From the NCBI GenBank assembly GCA_963693365.1, contig CAVNZM010000011.1, positions 124,001 through 188,000 on the forward strand: a DNA stretch of 64,000 bases, in the 5' to 3' direction. Made by a program: the position numbers and the translations under genes. Positions 26,397 through 52,495 of the stretch are shown here, in pieces. How positions within the stretch are numbered: the first letter of the stretch is position 1; each line of letters starts with the position of its first letter. The notes under the pieces were generated by a model, which worked only from the letters and a program-made list of their open reading frames with translations, did not search any database and was not told the DNA's origin. The stretch is from Amoebidium appalachense (Eukaryota > Ichthyosporea).

Positions 26397-27447
26397 CCTC
26401 CCCTCACTCACACACACATACGACACAGTGCAGTACACATACACATAGACCACCTTTTCACCAGCCACTTGCAGTAGCTTCCCTTCTCATCCCCCACATC
26501 GACCAAAGCCTTCTCTGCACCTTTGGTGTGTCGTGTTTACTTCCAACCCCCAGGCTCGATGTGCAATTACACCCACCCCGTACACTCTCCCTCTCACCCC
26601 AACTCACCCACTACCCGCAGCTAGTGTCTGTGATCGTGTGGGGGTGCATCAAGGACAAGTGTGAGCCCACTGTGTGCCTGGACCCCTTCAACCAGCACCC
26701 GGAGACCATGGCCGCAGGCGAGTGCAAGGCCACGGGGGTGTACTGTGTGTTCAACAACGGGGGGGCATGCGGGTTTGGGGTATTCTGTGGGCTGTGCTGC
26801 TTCCTGCTTGCCAGTGCCTTCCTTGCAGCCGAGCTGTTCGACAGCAGTCTGGCGCACAACCAGCGCCTACTTGCTATGGTCGAGGTGGGCGCTGGGGCGC
26901 TCTTCTCGTTCCTGTGGTTCGTTTGCTTCTGCTGGCTGGCTGATGCCTGGCGCAAGGAGCAGCATGATTGGGCTGTCAGGATCGTCAACAACAGCCAGGC
27001 CGCTATTGTGTTCTCCTTCTTTGCCATCCTGCTGTGGGTACGTGCACCGGGGGGGGGGGGGGGGGGGGGGGGAGAGGGGACAGGGGGGGAGGGGGGGGGG
27101 AAAGGGTTGAGGTAAAGGCAGGCACTGTGCAATAGGTTATTGGGGGGTGGGGGGGTGGGCAGGCAGACCAAGGGGGCAGACACAGACACATACATGCAGC
27201 ACCACAATGCCAGCGCCGACATGCAGGCAGGCACAGGCCATGTGTCCCGGCAGACCTGCAGATGTGTGCTGCCATGCCCCCCTCCCCACACTCCAGCACC
27301 CTGCACGTGCACCTCAAGCAGACACGCACGTGCTTGCTGACCCTCACACCCCCTCTGCCAGGCTGCTGCGGGCTACCTGGGGTGGATGAAGTTCAACGGC
27401 ACCACGGCATCATATGCAAGCTTCAGCAATGCGGGTGTGTGTGCGTG

Positions 27448-27487
<40 letters not shown>

Positions 27488-28205
27488 GTGCGTGTGTTTG
27501 TGTGTTTGTGCTTGTGTGTGCTTGTGTGCGTGCGCGTACATGTAGTTTTGTTATATGAGTGGGTGGGAAGAAAAACGACAGGTCGCTACCCCTTTGGGAG
27601 GTTTTCACACGTGTGTATGAGCCAATGCATGTGGGGGTCCGAATGTGTGCCGTTGGTAGTGTGTATGTGTCGGGGGGCTTCCGTGGGTATGATGAGCGGC
27701 GGGGGGAGGGTTGGGATGCTATGTGCAAGACAACATGTATGACTGGGCACTGCCGTTTGGTGTGTGTGAGCAGATGTGTTGTATGTGGTATGTGGTGGTG
27801 TGTGTGTCGATGCAGCCTGTTTACTAATGTGTGGGTTTTTTTTGTTTTTGGTTTTTTTGGTTTTTTTTGTTCTCGAAGAGGGGGAGGGGGGGGGGGGGGG
27901 GGGGGGGAACGAGCAGAAGCGTGTGTGCATGTTCACGTCTGTGTGTTTGTGTGGGTGCTTATGTTATGTGTAGGGCAGGAAAAGGAAGGTTAGTCATGAG
28001 AGGAACCAACTGTAAAGAAGGTTACCCCCCGGGGAAGGGGCGAGGGGGGGGGGGGGGGGGGGGGGTTCGTTCTGACAGCGGTGTTGCAGGGTCTGCGTAT
28101 GCACCGTACCAGGGGTCGGACTTTGCCGGCACAGACAGCTTCAATGCAAACCGCTACTCCGTGGCTAACGAGGAGGCATACACCCCACCATCAGGCGCCA
28201 TGTAG
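24959..28205 (+). CDS. SYNGR: Synaptogyrin-like tetraspan vesicle protein (MARVEL family)
   Basis: Four exons: 24959–25018, 26621–27037, 27362–27434 and 28090–28205 (TAG), phases 0, 0 and 1, giving 221 aa, the usual synaptogyrin length. Predicted membrane segments are about residues 17–30 (joined across the first intron, LRATLW+LVSVIVWGCI), 71–92, 105–127 and 147–167. Family hallmarks are CVFN at 62–65 in the first loop, FLWFVCFCWLADAW in segment 3 and NSQAAIVFSFFAI in segment 4. The cytosolic tail is Tyr/Ser/Pro-rich (YAPYQGSDF, EEAYTPPSGAM), as in gyrins. In animals gyrins act in vesicle trafficking. All junctions are GT–AG. The short first exon is inferred from phase and position and is the least certain part. 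Confidence 0.88.
25447..25840. repeat. (CA)n microsatellites in synaptogyrin intron 1
   Basis: Two long nearly pure CA runs (about 25449–25563 and 25713–25797) with shorter ones around them. Confidence 0.95.
26360..26393. repeat. Poly-C tract in synaptogyrin intron 1
   Basis: A C run of about 33 bases, 230 bp before the exon 2 acceptor. Confidence 0.9.
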
Positions 28206-29440
28206 CGGCCACACACACACGTGCAAGCACACAACACAGGCACACACAGGCACATAACGTGCATCACAGACACATCCACGCACATAGAAAGAGCTGGTGA
28301 GGCATGCCTGTGCATAGACACTAATCACACGGGCACATAGCACTGATTGTCATTAGAACCGTGCTGTGCCGCGCAGGTTAACATCAGCACAGAGTAGACC
28401 CACATTAGATGTACAGCAAACATAGCAACCAATCACCACACCAATCACATGCATGCACCCACCTAGGCTGTAAGCCATGCACGTGGGCTGCACCTAAATG
28501 CCAATGAGGGTCTAAGCCCCATGGCACCGTGTAAAGTCAATATATATCTAGGGCCACAGTCACTAAGTGCAGCATGTGGTGTCATGCCTGGTGGGTGTTT
28601 TTTTTGTGGCCGTGTTTGGGTGTGTGTACATGTGCGTGTGGCCGTGTTTGGGTGTGTGTACATGTGCGTGTGGCCGTGTTTGGGTGTGTGTACATGTGCG
28701 TGTGGCCGTGTTTGGGTGTGTGTGCATGTGCGTGTGGCCGTGTTTTTGAGTTTGGGTGTGTGTGCATGTGCGTGTGGCCGTGTTCGTGCCTGTGCCGTTG
28801 GGGGTGACTGCGGGGGCCGGGGTTGGGTGGGTGGGTGGGTGGGGGAGTGGGGGGATGGGTGCCACTGGGTGGGCGGGTGGGGTGCCATTGGGTGTGCGGT
28901 TGAGGGAGGATTGTTTTCAGGTCGTTTGTGTCGCAGTTTGGGTGTGTCTGTGTGTCCGTGTATATCCGTGTCCGTGTGTGTGTGTGTCTGTGTGTGTGCG
29001 CGCGAGTGTTGGTGGTGGCGAGGCGCGAGTGTTGGTGGTGGCGACCGTTGGTATGTGTGTGAGTGTACGTGTTTGTCTTGTGGGTGTGTGTAAGAGTGGG
29101 GGGGTAGGCTCAAGGTTGTCTAGAGATGCCATGTGGGCGTGAGTATGAGGGGGTGTTCATGCGTCGTGTGTGTGCATTTGTCTAGGGGCCAGGTCAGCCA
29201 CCTGCAGCTGATACCATTGCTACTTTCAGCTTGTTACGATACTTCGTTACATTGGAGCCACAGTTTACCAATGCAAAGCAAGGCACTGTGATGCCTGGGC
29301 CTTGGTCATACATTCCTGCTTACGTAGCAACCCCACCAACAGGTGGGCAATGGGGTCATGCGCCCAATAGATAAACACCATTTCTGGTATGCCTGGGAGA
29401 TATAGGGGAGATATACGTGTAAATTTAGCGTAAATTTAAG
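28206..29440. other. Intergenic, convergent 3' ends
   Basis: Lies between the synaptogyrin-like stop and the GCP3 stop. It contains CA-rich DNA just after the stop, a 32-bp minisatellite and GTG/GGGT-rich DNA to about 29100, then about 300 bp of unique sequence. No gene seen. Confidence 0.6.
28609..28790. repeat. 32-bp minisatellite
   Basis: GCCGTGTTTGGGTGTGTGTA plus CATGTGCGTGTG repeats with starts at 28609, 28641, 28673, 28705 and 28737, then a copy with a short insertion. Confidence 0.95.
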
Positions 29441-43549
<14,109 letters not shown>

Positions 43550-44349
43550 GGTGGCGGTTGCGGCTACCCTGGGGCTGGGTTGGCGCGCATGGCTACAGGC
43601 GGAGTGGTAAGGCGTGTGCACGTGCACAGTGCGCTGTGTTGGTGGGCCAGCGGCAGGCTGAGAAACTGGAACACGGCAAGCTAACTTAGTGGCACGGCAC
43701 GTACCAGGCTGTCCTACTTTCATGAAGGCTGAACTTGAAGGCAGCCTGCAACTAGTAAGCTTGTGTCCCATAGATTTTGGCGGGAACTGATACCATTGGA
43801 TGACGCCGCACCAAAGAGGAATTTACGCAATAGCCAAATATAGGTTATTAAAGCACATTTTGATTGGATAGCGAGCCAGCATCATGCCATCGAGCTGTCG
43901 ACAGCACTCTCACGTGCACACAGCCGAACTTCTATGACCAAACGAAGGCAGAGCAGTCCAGACACAGACACACACAGACACAAAAACACAAAAAGCATAC
44001 ACACACTATTGATTATTGGTTCTGTGGTTTTCTAACTTGTGGTGAATTCTCCCCATTTATTGTACTGAGAACCACGTAGTTGGTCGTTACATTTTAGGAC
44101 GTAGTTGGGCCATGTTTGGTTGGGACACAAATTAGCAAAAGAGTTGTCAGCATTTTATGTTTCTGTCGTATAGAATGCTAATTCAGCACATGCTAAATTC
44201 ATCCAGTTGTTCACGTTACAGCTTGTGGATGCAACCCCATTATTACACGCACCATAGTTATTTCTTTCCTTGTGTTGTTTTGTGTTTCGAGTGGGCAGCA
44301 GACAACATCAAGGTCCCCCACTTATTGTCGTCATTTTTACTTCCTTCAA
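43550..44349. promoter_or_regulatory. Divergent upstream region of GCP3 and F-box gene
   Basis: 800 bp between two start codons facing away from each other. Inverted CCAAT boxes occur near 43795 (CCATTGG) and 43863 (TGATTGG). I see no convincing TATA box for either gene. Confidence 0.5.
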
Positions 44350-45006
44350 ATGCAGCACTCTCTAGCCCTCCATCCGCCCGACCTTCTTTATCTCATTTTC
44401 TCGCGCCTGGACCCCAGGGACCTCTTTGTGTGCGGCCTGGTGTGCCGTGCCTGGCGCCGTATTGCCTGCAGGGACGTGTTATGGCTGCGGTTCCCAGGCA
44501 CGCGTGAGCACAAATGTGCCATGCTGGACCACGTGACCATTGCCGAGCTGCCTGCGCGCATCCACCAAGACGTCATCCGTGCCACGTGGTACCCCCTAAC
44601 ACACTGCCCACGCCTGTGCCGTAGATGCTTCCAGAGGCCTGCCCGGGGGCCAGACACGTGGTGGGTGGCGCACTGGGAGGAGGCGCTGCACATCTGTGCG
44701 CCATGTGCTGCCCGGCCCGAAAACACGTTTGTGGGGGCCCGGAAGGCAGCACGTGACTATCACGTGGCACGCCCGGAACTCAAGCTGTTGGAGCACGTGA
44801 CTGTGGGCACGGGCAGGCACGTGCAGAGGTTCTACCGTGTGGGGGATCTGCTGCAGGCTGCACGCATGCAAAATGCGCTGCGCAGAGCTATTGGGCGCCG
44901 CAAGAGTGGCAAAAAACGGCGGGTGACGAATTCGAAACCGAAAAAAAATCATCATGGCGTCACACCGAGCTATCAGAAAGAAGGCTACCGAACGACTATG
45001 ATGTGA
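44350..45006 (+). CDS. F-box protein with C-terminal Cys-pair motif
   Basis: Single exon of 218 aa, ATG at 44350, TGA at 45006. Residues 6–47 form an F-box (LHPPDLLYLIFSRLDPRDLF, then CGLVCRAWRRIACRDVLW), the module that binds Skp1 in SCF ubiquitin ligases. After it come two Cys pairs, C90xxC93 and C116xxC119, that could bind zinc, then ARKAARDYHVARPELKLLEH (131–150). This last part resembles the XPA-type segment seen after Cys pairs in some protist F-box proteins; that comparison is from memory and weak. The C-terminus is Lys/Arg-rich (GRRKSGKKRR), possibly a nuclear signal. The substrate is unknown. Confidence 0.82.
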   Translation: MQHSLALHPPDLLYLIFSRLDPRDLFVCGLVCRAWRRIACRDVLWLRFPGTREHKCAMLDHVTIAELPARIHQDVIRATWYPLTHCPRLCRRCFQRPARGPDTWWVAHWEEALHICAPCAARPENTFVGARKAARDYHVARPELKLLEHVTVGTGRHVQRFYRVGDLLQAARMQNALRRAIGRRKSGKKRRVTNSKPKKNHHGVTPSYQKEGYRTTMM

Positions 45007-46438
45007 CAGCATCTTAACAGGGGTGTCCACAAGCACCCATATGCACAAATGTGGCACCTTAGTAGTACCGCATGTAACTCCCTGCTATGTGTAGGCCCGC
45101 CATCCTGTGTCCCTTCTTCATTTTCTTCTTGTGATTCCGACAGGCAATGATGATATCCGATGTGGTGCACGTTGGTAACACTTGTGTGCTGGCTGAAGTG
45201 ATGTATATATTCCCAATAGTATAAAACAATAAAAAAGTCGGAATACTAATGCCTACCAATCATGATAACCGGGATGACAACAGTACCCTCCCCCCCTCCC
45301 CCCTCCCCCCCCCCCCCCCCCCCCCCCCCCGGGGGATCCAACCCACACCGCAACCACCACACACGTGCCGCAGTACAATTATTTGCACGCATACAATTAC
45401 CCACCAGACATCGTGAAACGTGAAATTTACTGCTGTGGTTGTTTCTTTGCGGAAGGAAGGAGACCGAGGGGGGGGGGAGGGGGGGGGGCTGAACAAAGGC
45501 CAGGACCAGGCAAAACAACACAAAGATCCCAACTAGCACACATACATTAACAACGAGATGTACACCGTTCTCGACTCAAGCAAACCAATGAAAAAGCTAT
45601 CACAAAACCCTTAGCGGTTAGGAGGCAGAAACCAGGGAGTTATGCTCAATGAGAGGGCAGCATAGTATCCCCTAGACGCACTGCCCTCTCCTGGACCAGA
45701 CATGGTGACGGGTAGCATCATTCCCGCCCCTGTCACGACACGTGTCTGCCCGCTCTCCCCTACCCAGGGTTGCCCCCCCTCCCACCCCCCCCCTACCCGT
45801 GTCTGCCTCCTCTCCCCTACCGAGGCTTCCCCTTCCCCCCCTCCCCCATCCCCCTGTGTCTGCCTAAGCTTCCCACCTCCCTTCCCCCCCCCCCTCAGCT
45901 CTTTGACACTTCCCCCGTTCTCACAACCTTATACCTCAATATTTTGTCAGCAATGTGATATGTGGTTAGGGGCAGGTGAATGCAGGTCCCGCCATCATAG
46001 AAATCGCGTGTGCGAGTGTGTTTGTGTGTGTGCGCGCATATGGTTAGAATGAGGGGGGGGGGTGGGTGGGTGGGTGGGTGGGTGGGGGGGGGGGGGGGAG
46101 GGGGACACTATACACTACGGTGACACTAGTTGAGCAGGGGACAGCATCATGCTGAGCCAACGGCTTTATTGCCCAATGTATGTACAAGCTGCAGGTGGGA
46201 CTAGGCATCGATAAATCACGTGGCGGCACCTATGTCAGGCCACCTGCCACATGTGGGATGCACCAGCCCCTTATATCTGGCCCGGGGCACCCTGGCAGGC
46301 AAGTGCCTCGGGTGCGGCCGCCTCCCAAAGCGAGCCTGCGAGGGCCCTAAGGCCATAGCTAAGTTGCGCCAGCTAGTGGTGCTACAACGGAATGCACTAT
46401 AAATATACACGGGAGTACAGTGAGGGGGTGCCGCACCC
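45007..46438. other. Intergenic region
   Basis: It contains the F-box 3' flank, a C tract (about 45288–45330), a G-rich block near 45468–45488, C-rich CCTACCC/TCCCC DNA (45720–45900) and a GGGT/G tract (46051–46098). No gene seen. Confidence 0.6.
45228..45233 (+). terminator. Polyadenylation signal AATAAA
   Basis: ACAATAAAAAAG lies 222 bp after the F-box stop codon, in AT-rich sequence. It is the only canonical signal I noted close to a gene end here. Confidence 0.4.
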
Positions 46439-47821
46439 TTATGCGTGGCTGATGGCCTGGGGCTGGCGGGTGGCCATCTTGTAGGCAATGGCACCGCCCA
46501 CCACTCCCACGGCGCAGGCTGCGGCTGCGCCCAGGCCCATGCTCAGCCTCTCGGCCGTGCCGAGGGTGGCGGGGGCCTCAACCACCTGCTGCACGGCGCT
46601 GCGGCGGCGGCGGTGGTGCTCGGCCTGCAGCAGCTCACGGAACATTTCCTTGTCCATGGCCGCCGTGGCCTCGGGCTCAACCCCACCGTTTGTGGTGGCG
46701 CTTGGTGTCTTGGTGGGCTTGGCCGGCTTGGTGGCCGGGGACTCTCCACTGTCCTCGTCTGTCTCTGTCGGCTCCTCCGTGGGGGTGGCTGGCTCCGTCT
46801 CGGCGGGCTTGGCCGGCTCCTCAGTGGGCTTGGTCGGCTCCTCGGTGGGCGTGGCCGGCTCCGTTTCTGCAGGTTCAGCCGAGGGCTCAGCGGGCTCCGT
46901 GGCAGCGGGCTCTTTGGGGGTCTCCGACACGGGGGCCTCTGTGGGCGTCTTGTCTGCGGCCGGGCCGGTCATTGTGGGTTTGGCGGGCTCCTCAGCAGGG
47001 GTGGTTGCTGCGGCCTCTGCCGACGTCTCGGCTGCGGGCGGCACGGACTCGTCGCTGGGCGCTGCGGCGGTGGTGCCCTTGATCTCCGTGGGCTTAGCCG
47101 CAGCCGTGGTGGCCGGTGCCTCAGCCTCCGACCCAGCCGAAGGTTTGGCCGGGGCCTCTGTGGCTGCAGCCGCAGACGTGGCCGGGGCCTCTGCAGCGGC
47201 TGTGCTGCCGGTGGCAGCAACGCTGGGCACCGGGGCCTGTGTGGCCGCAGCAGCAGACGTGGCCGGGGCCTCGGACGGGGCAGCCGCCGACGTGGCCGGG
47301 ACTGCAGCATCAGCAGGAGCCGACGTGGCAGCGTCGGCGGCAGGGGCCTTCGTGCTTGCAGGGGCATCGGCACCAGCAATGGTGGCGGCAGCCTCGGGTG
47401 CAGCACTGGTGGCGGGGGCGGCCGCGCTCGCAGCCGGTGCCTGCGTGGCTGCCGGGGCTTCCGCCGTTGCAGGGGCCGCCTGGGTGGCGGAGGCGGCAGC
47501 CGTGGTGGCAGGGGCAGCTGCAGTGGCGGTGTCTGCAGCTGGTGCGGATGTCGCAGCTTCAGCAGGGGCCGTGGTGGCGGCTGCCACAGACGACTTGGTG
47601 GTGGCGGGGGCCGTGGCGGCGGCAGGGGCCGTCGCGACGGCAGGGGCCGTGGCGGCTGCAGGGCTGGTGGCGGCGGCAGTGCCAGTGGCGGCAGCAGCGC
47701 CAGTGGCGGCGGCAGCGCCAGTGGCGGCAGCAGCGGCGGTGGAAGCGGCGGCCTGGGCAGTCTCCTGGGCCGAGACGGCAGCCACGGCCGCCAGAAGGGC
47801 AATTAGAGCAGGCGTGCGCAT
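46439..47821 (-). CDS. Ala/Pro/Glu/Thr-rich membrane protein B (paralogue of A)
   Basis: Single exon, 460 aa from ATG at 47821 to TAA at 46439. An in-frame ATG at 47995 would add 58 residues with another hydrophobic segment; I chose 47821 because it mirrors protein A. Residues 1–19 (MRTPALIALLAAVAAVSAQ) are a signal peptide. About 20–270 is extremely Ala-rich with Thr, Ser and Pro; then PTEEPTKPTEEPAKP-type repeats follow. The C-terminal block is shared with protein A: MDKEMFRELLQ, the basic site RRRRSAVQ, the membrane segment LSMGLGAAAACAVGVVGGAI and a short tail. It is probably a surface protein with a heavily O-glycosylated stalk; function is unknown. Confidence 0.83.
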   Translation of the reverse strand: MRTPALIALLAAVAAVSAQETAQAAASTAAAAATGAAAATGAAAATGTAAATSPAAATAPAVATAPAAATAPATTKSSVAAATTAPAEAATSAPAADTATAAAPATTAAASATQAAPATAEAPAATQAPAASAAAPATSAAPEAAATIAGADAPASTKAPAADAATSAPADAAVPATSAAAPSEAPATSAAAATQAPVPSVAATGSTAAAEAPATSAAAATEAPAKPSAGSEAEAPATTAAAKPTEIKGTTAAAPSDESVPPAAETSAEAAATTPAEEPAKPTMTGPAADKTPTEAPVSETPKEPAATEPAEPSAEPAETEPATPTEEPTKPTEEPAKPAETEPATPTEEPTETDEDSGESPATKPAKPTKTPSATTNGGVEPEATAAMDKEMFRELLQAEHHRRRRSAVQQVVEAPATLGTAERLSMGLGAAAACAVGVVGGAIAYKMATRQPQAISHA

Positions 47822-49005
47822 TGTGACGGGTGGAAACAAGGATGCTGTGTTGGCTGTGTATGTATTGGTGTGTGTCGAGGGCGTGACGTTGGACGAAAAC
47901 ACACAGACCAGAGCAGCACAGAGCACAACAATGAGTGTGAAGATGGCGAGTGTGGAGGTTTTGAACAACCAAATTCCTCGGACACATTCTGACATCCCCT
48001 AGAGCAGACTATGTTTATGGGCAAACCAGGGGGGTTTGAAAAGAAGATGTGCTCCCGATTCCGAATTTCAATATAATAATGTGTTATATGGTCCTTATGG
48101 AACAATGCATAAGGCATTACAACTACTCCTCAATTTATAGCTTAAGTGAGATTTTTTAATTGATGAAATGAGGAATACAGCGATAACTTTTATATTCTTG
48201 CCTATGGTTTAGCTTACACACACCGTCATTGTGGACACACATAGATTCGATATGCACGTACGGCCATATGTACGTACGTACACATGTACTCTCTTTTGCA
48301 TGTTGAATAACTGGCATCCAGACCAGTTGCGAATGCTTCCACTTGAATGGGGTATTTTGTATATTCCTGCCGCCGGCTTCTGCATGTATGGTAGCAAGCT
48401 TCTCACATCCAGAGGTAATCTGGCCCCAGCCATGACAGAAGTTTCAAGCTTCAATTGTCAAATTTTGCTATGATCAGTTCCCCCTATGTTGTCCTAGGGA
48501 GTTAACAGATTTATTCTCTTCTGGTTGCTGATTGGTGGATTTTACGTGGCAATCTACCGCCCACATCAGCAGCTCGGCCAATCAGCGTCGACTTTATGAC
48601 TTCATCATGCGGCACATGGGTGGGTATAAACGGGTTCGAATTTTTGGTTCTTCTATGACTTCCCAAAAGGGCCCAAACGCCCTAACACATTTTTCCGGGA
48701 CTTAGTGCTCAGGCGTTTCTTTCCTTAAATTTTCATTTTTTTTATTAAATTAAATGCTACTGTTGCAATAGCATTCTTTTAACAATGTGCCTGTGGATTC
48801 GCACCTAACTATCTAACAACAAAATCAACCATATAGTCATCATTTCGGACCATGGATGTCCATCAGGTCCCGGCGCCGGCGCTGGTGCCGGCCGTCAGCC
48901 GTTCTCGTCTCATATCAGCCCTTTGGCTCTGTGCAACTGGCCTTCGGCAGATTGAATATGTAACGAGTTGATAAGATGTAATTCCGGGTGCATCCTGTAT
49001 TAGTC

Positions 49006-49008
<3 letters not shown>

Positions 49009-49104
<96 letters not shown>

Positions 49105-49120
49105 GCGTGTGCGTGTGTGT
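49009..49120. repeat. (TG)n microsatellite
   Basis: Nearly pure TG with CG variants at the end. Confidence 0.95.
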
Positions 49121-49457
49121 GTATGTTGTAGAGTGTGTGCGTGTGTGTGTGTGCGTATGTGTGCGTGTGTAAGGGATTTTACCGAAAAATTTGACGTACA
49201 GTTTTTTTAAAGTTTTTTTTATGTTTTTTCGTGATCGCTTGACCAGATCACACTGTTATGCTGTTATCTAAACGTGTGTGCACAGGGGGTATAAAAACAC
49301 ACTAACTGAAATTTTGATGCATTTTGGTCGCGCGGTTCCCGAGTTATTGCATTTTTAATTTTTTTGAAACGTGCATAATGTTATGCTCAAACCTGCATAA
49401 CGTTATACAATTTTACTTAGTGAATGTAATTTTGAGTCTGAAATTTCGTTAAAATGC

Positions 49458-49695
<238 letters not shown>

Positions 49696-50936
49696 CTCGA
49701 TGGGACGGGTCCTCCTTGATAACATATGGCCTCAATCGCCGGTTCCATTCCCACTTACTACACTGCCCCACACGTTTAGACACACAACGCATGCATGCAC
49801 GAACCGTGCACGTGCCACCTGCAGGTGCTCACGCACACGTGCTCACAGACACTCGTATGTATACATAAACTTTAATAAGGAGCACATGTACATATCCCTG
49901 CAGCACACACACAAGCCTTTTGATGCATGATTTTGTGATGGTGTTTTGTTTTTGCAGCAGTATACTACAGTGTTGTGGCTGCCGCTCGCAAGACAACCCA
50001 GTGGGCAGTGTGCGCACTACACAACCACCTTTCACATCGTTAACGTTGGGGGTATGGGGCTCTGAACAGGGCTTGCATATTTTGTTCACTGGATGTCCGG
50101 GCGTCAAGAGGGGGCGGGGAGGCGCAGGGGAGGCAGGTGAGGCCTTCCCCTGCGCCCAGGGGGGGGGGGGAGGGGGGGAGGGGGGATGAGGGGGGGGGGG
50201 GAGGGGGGGGGATGAGGGGGGCGGGAGGGGGGGGGGGGGGAGAGGGGGCCAATGGACTCTGTGATTGGAGATTTGGGGCAGGGGATTCGATAAAAAGTTT
50301 GGGATATAAGGTTAGGGGATTAAAAGGCTCGTGGTTGGAGGGTTGGAGCGAAAGTAAGGCACCTTTATTAAATGCCGGGCATATGTGTGTGGATTGTGGA
50401 TGGGTGGGGTAAGACCTAGGGTATGTGTGTGCTCGTGTTCCACTGTGTTCAGAAACGGTGGGGCCCGGTCAGTACCTTCAAGACACGTTCTCTCGGGGAG
50501 GGGATATGTGTGGTAGAAACGATTTTTATACAAGTGTGTTATTTGCATCATCCCAGGTTTCTTGTCTGCAAGTTCGGGGGAGTTTCTCCATTCCCCCCCT
50601 CCCCCCCCCTCCCCCCACCCCCACCCTCCCCATCCCTCCCCCAGGAGGCGATGGGAGGGGAGGGGGGGGGGGGGGGGCAGGGCAGGGGGGAGCTGGAGGT
50701 CACGGGATAAGGGGCCCAGGCTGGGAAAAGGGAGGCTGGAGGGGGGCGGGCCGAGGAGGGGGGGGGGGGGGGGATATCGGGTTGATGGGCGGGGAAGCAC
50801 AGGGCTCATCGCTGGTGAAACATCCCGCATGGGGGGGGGGGGGGGGGGGGAAGAGAGAAAGGGGAGAATGGAAGGTGGAGGGAAGGAGGGAGGGAGGTGG
50901 GTTGTGTGCTTGAAGACAAGCCCTGTGTGCCACGGT

Positions 50937-50976
<40 letters not shown>

Positions 50977-51151
50977 GCGGTGTGTGAGTGTGTGTGCGTC
51001 GCACCTATGTGTGTGCGTGTGTAATTTCGTGCTTGGGGGTGTGTGGCCCCACGGTGTCTCTGTGCGCGCGCGTGTGTGTATATGAATTCATTGGGCACGG
51101 TGGTGTGTGTACGTATATATGGTCTGACATGCCATGACTTCATGGTTGTAC

Positions 51152-51200
<49 letters not shown>

Positions 51201-51470
51201 TTGTGTGTGCATTTGTGTATGTGTGCTTTTGTGTGTGCATATGTGCATGCGTGTCTGCAAGCCTGGGTGAGTGCGTACCATACGGTGTGTGTGTGTTGGT
51301 GTATGCGTGTGTATGTGCGGGGCATGTGTTACAGCGTGCACACGGGCGTGCATGTGGGCAAGTGTATTTATATACGTGTGCATGAGTTTGTGTGTGTGTC
51401 GGCGTGTGCGAGTCTGTGTGTGTGCGTGTGTGTGAATGTGTAGACAAAGACACACTAGTTTGTGCATTTG

Positions 51471-51628
<158 letters not shown>

Positions 51629-51939
51629 GTGCACACGGCTGAAAGCGCTAGCCAACCGCACTTTTCTGGCGCTCAAGAGTTCGATGCCTCGATCGATTTT
51701 CCGTGCTAGTGCTCATCCCTGACGTGTACGGTACCCTCGTCTAGCATCGGGCAATAAGCCAAATAATATTATGATTGTGTTCACAATTTATTGATTTTTG
51801 CGGCACTAATAAATTACCTGTAGGAAAAATGTTTCGAGGCTTTTACAACTCGCTGTCCAGCAGCAAGGTCGTTCACATTGAATCAATGTTTTCGGTTTAA
51901 TTATTGCACTGTACGTGTACACAGTGTTTGAAGGCTTGC

Positions 51940-52389
51940 TTAGCAGCGCACAAACTGGCGCTTGCTGACTGCGTTCTTGCCCTTGTAGTGCAGCACGGTG
52001 TCGTGGTGCAGCACCTTCTTATCGGCCGACAGGTAGCGCACCTCGTCAATGGTGAACATGTCCCTCTTCTCCCTGATCGTGCTGACCAGCTTGCCGTCCT
52101 CATACGCCAGCGTCTTGACAAGGTCGTAGCCAATACCGTCGTCAAAGTACTCGGTGGCCACGGTGCCGCCCAGTGTGAAGGTGACGATCTTGGTGACAAA
52201 CGTGGTGATAGTCTTCTCCGTGAACTGCTCGCCCTGCAGGGTAAATTCAATGTCTACGGCCAGCGACAGCAGCATCTTGCGCTTGATGAAGTTGACCCCC
52301 GCTAGCGTCAGGTGCTCGGCTCCAAGGTCGCCGGAGTTGGCGCGGTCCAGAGAGAACCGGCCGCAGAAATCCTGAACTGAGGTGGCCAT
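51940..52389 (-). CDS. Fatty-acid-binding-protein-like beta-barrel
   Basis: Single exon, 149 aa from ATG at 52389 (an in-frame ATG six codons upstream is also possible) to the stop at 51940. The length and the alternation of short polar/apolar strands fit the intracellular lipid-binding family. An N-terminal FCGRFSLDRANSGD stands where FABPs have F-x-G-x-W, then GVNFIKRK, FTEKTITTFVTKIVTFTLGG (compare the strand with F-x-LG in FABPs), GKLVSTIREKR, and a final KRQFVRC like the terminal R-x-Y/F of the family. Such proteins carry fatty acids or retinoids in the cytosol. The Trp of the signature is missing, so another lipocalin-like family is possible. Confidence 0.6.
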   Translation of the reverse strand: MATSVQDFCGRFSLDRANSGDLGAEHLTLAGVNFIKRKMLLSLAVDIEFTLQGEQFTEKTITTFVTKIVTFTLGGTVATEYFDDGIGYDLVKTLAYEDGKLVSTIREKRDMFTIDEVRYLSADKKVLHHDTVLHYKGKNAVSKRQFVRC

Positions 52390-52487
52390 CTTGCTTGGGG
52401 TGTACATATGGAGAAACTGGTGTTGTATGCGAGTAAACTGATGCTTTGTCCGAGCCTGTGTGTTGAACTTGGGTGTACCGGTGCCTC

Positions 52488-52495
52488 CTTATATA
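52488..52495 (-). promoter_or_regulatory. TATA box of FABP-like gene
   Basis: TATATAAG on the minus strand, 99–106 bases before the ATG at 52389. Confidence 0.6.

Noticed and set aside
46488-48002. Long open frames on the plus strand opposite protein B (over 450 codons)
   Set aside because: Shadow frames caused by GC-rich Ala codons of protein B, which has a signal peptide and a paralogue. The same applies to the plus-strand frames at 20227–21429.
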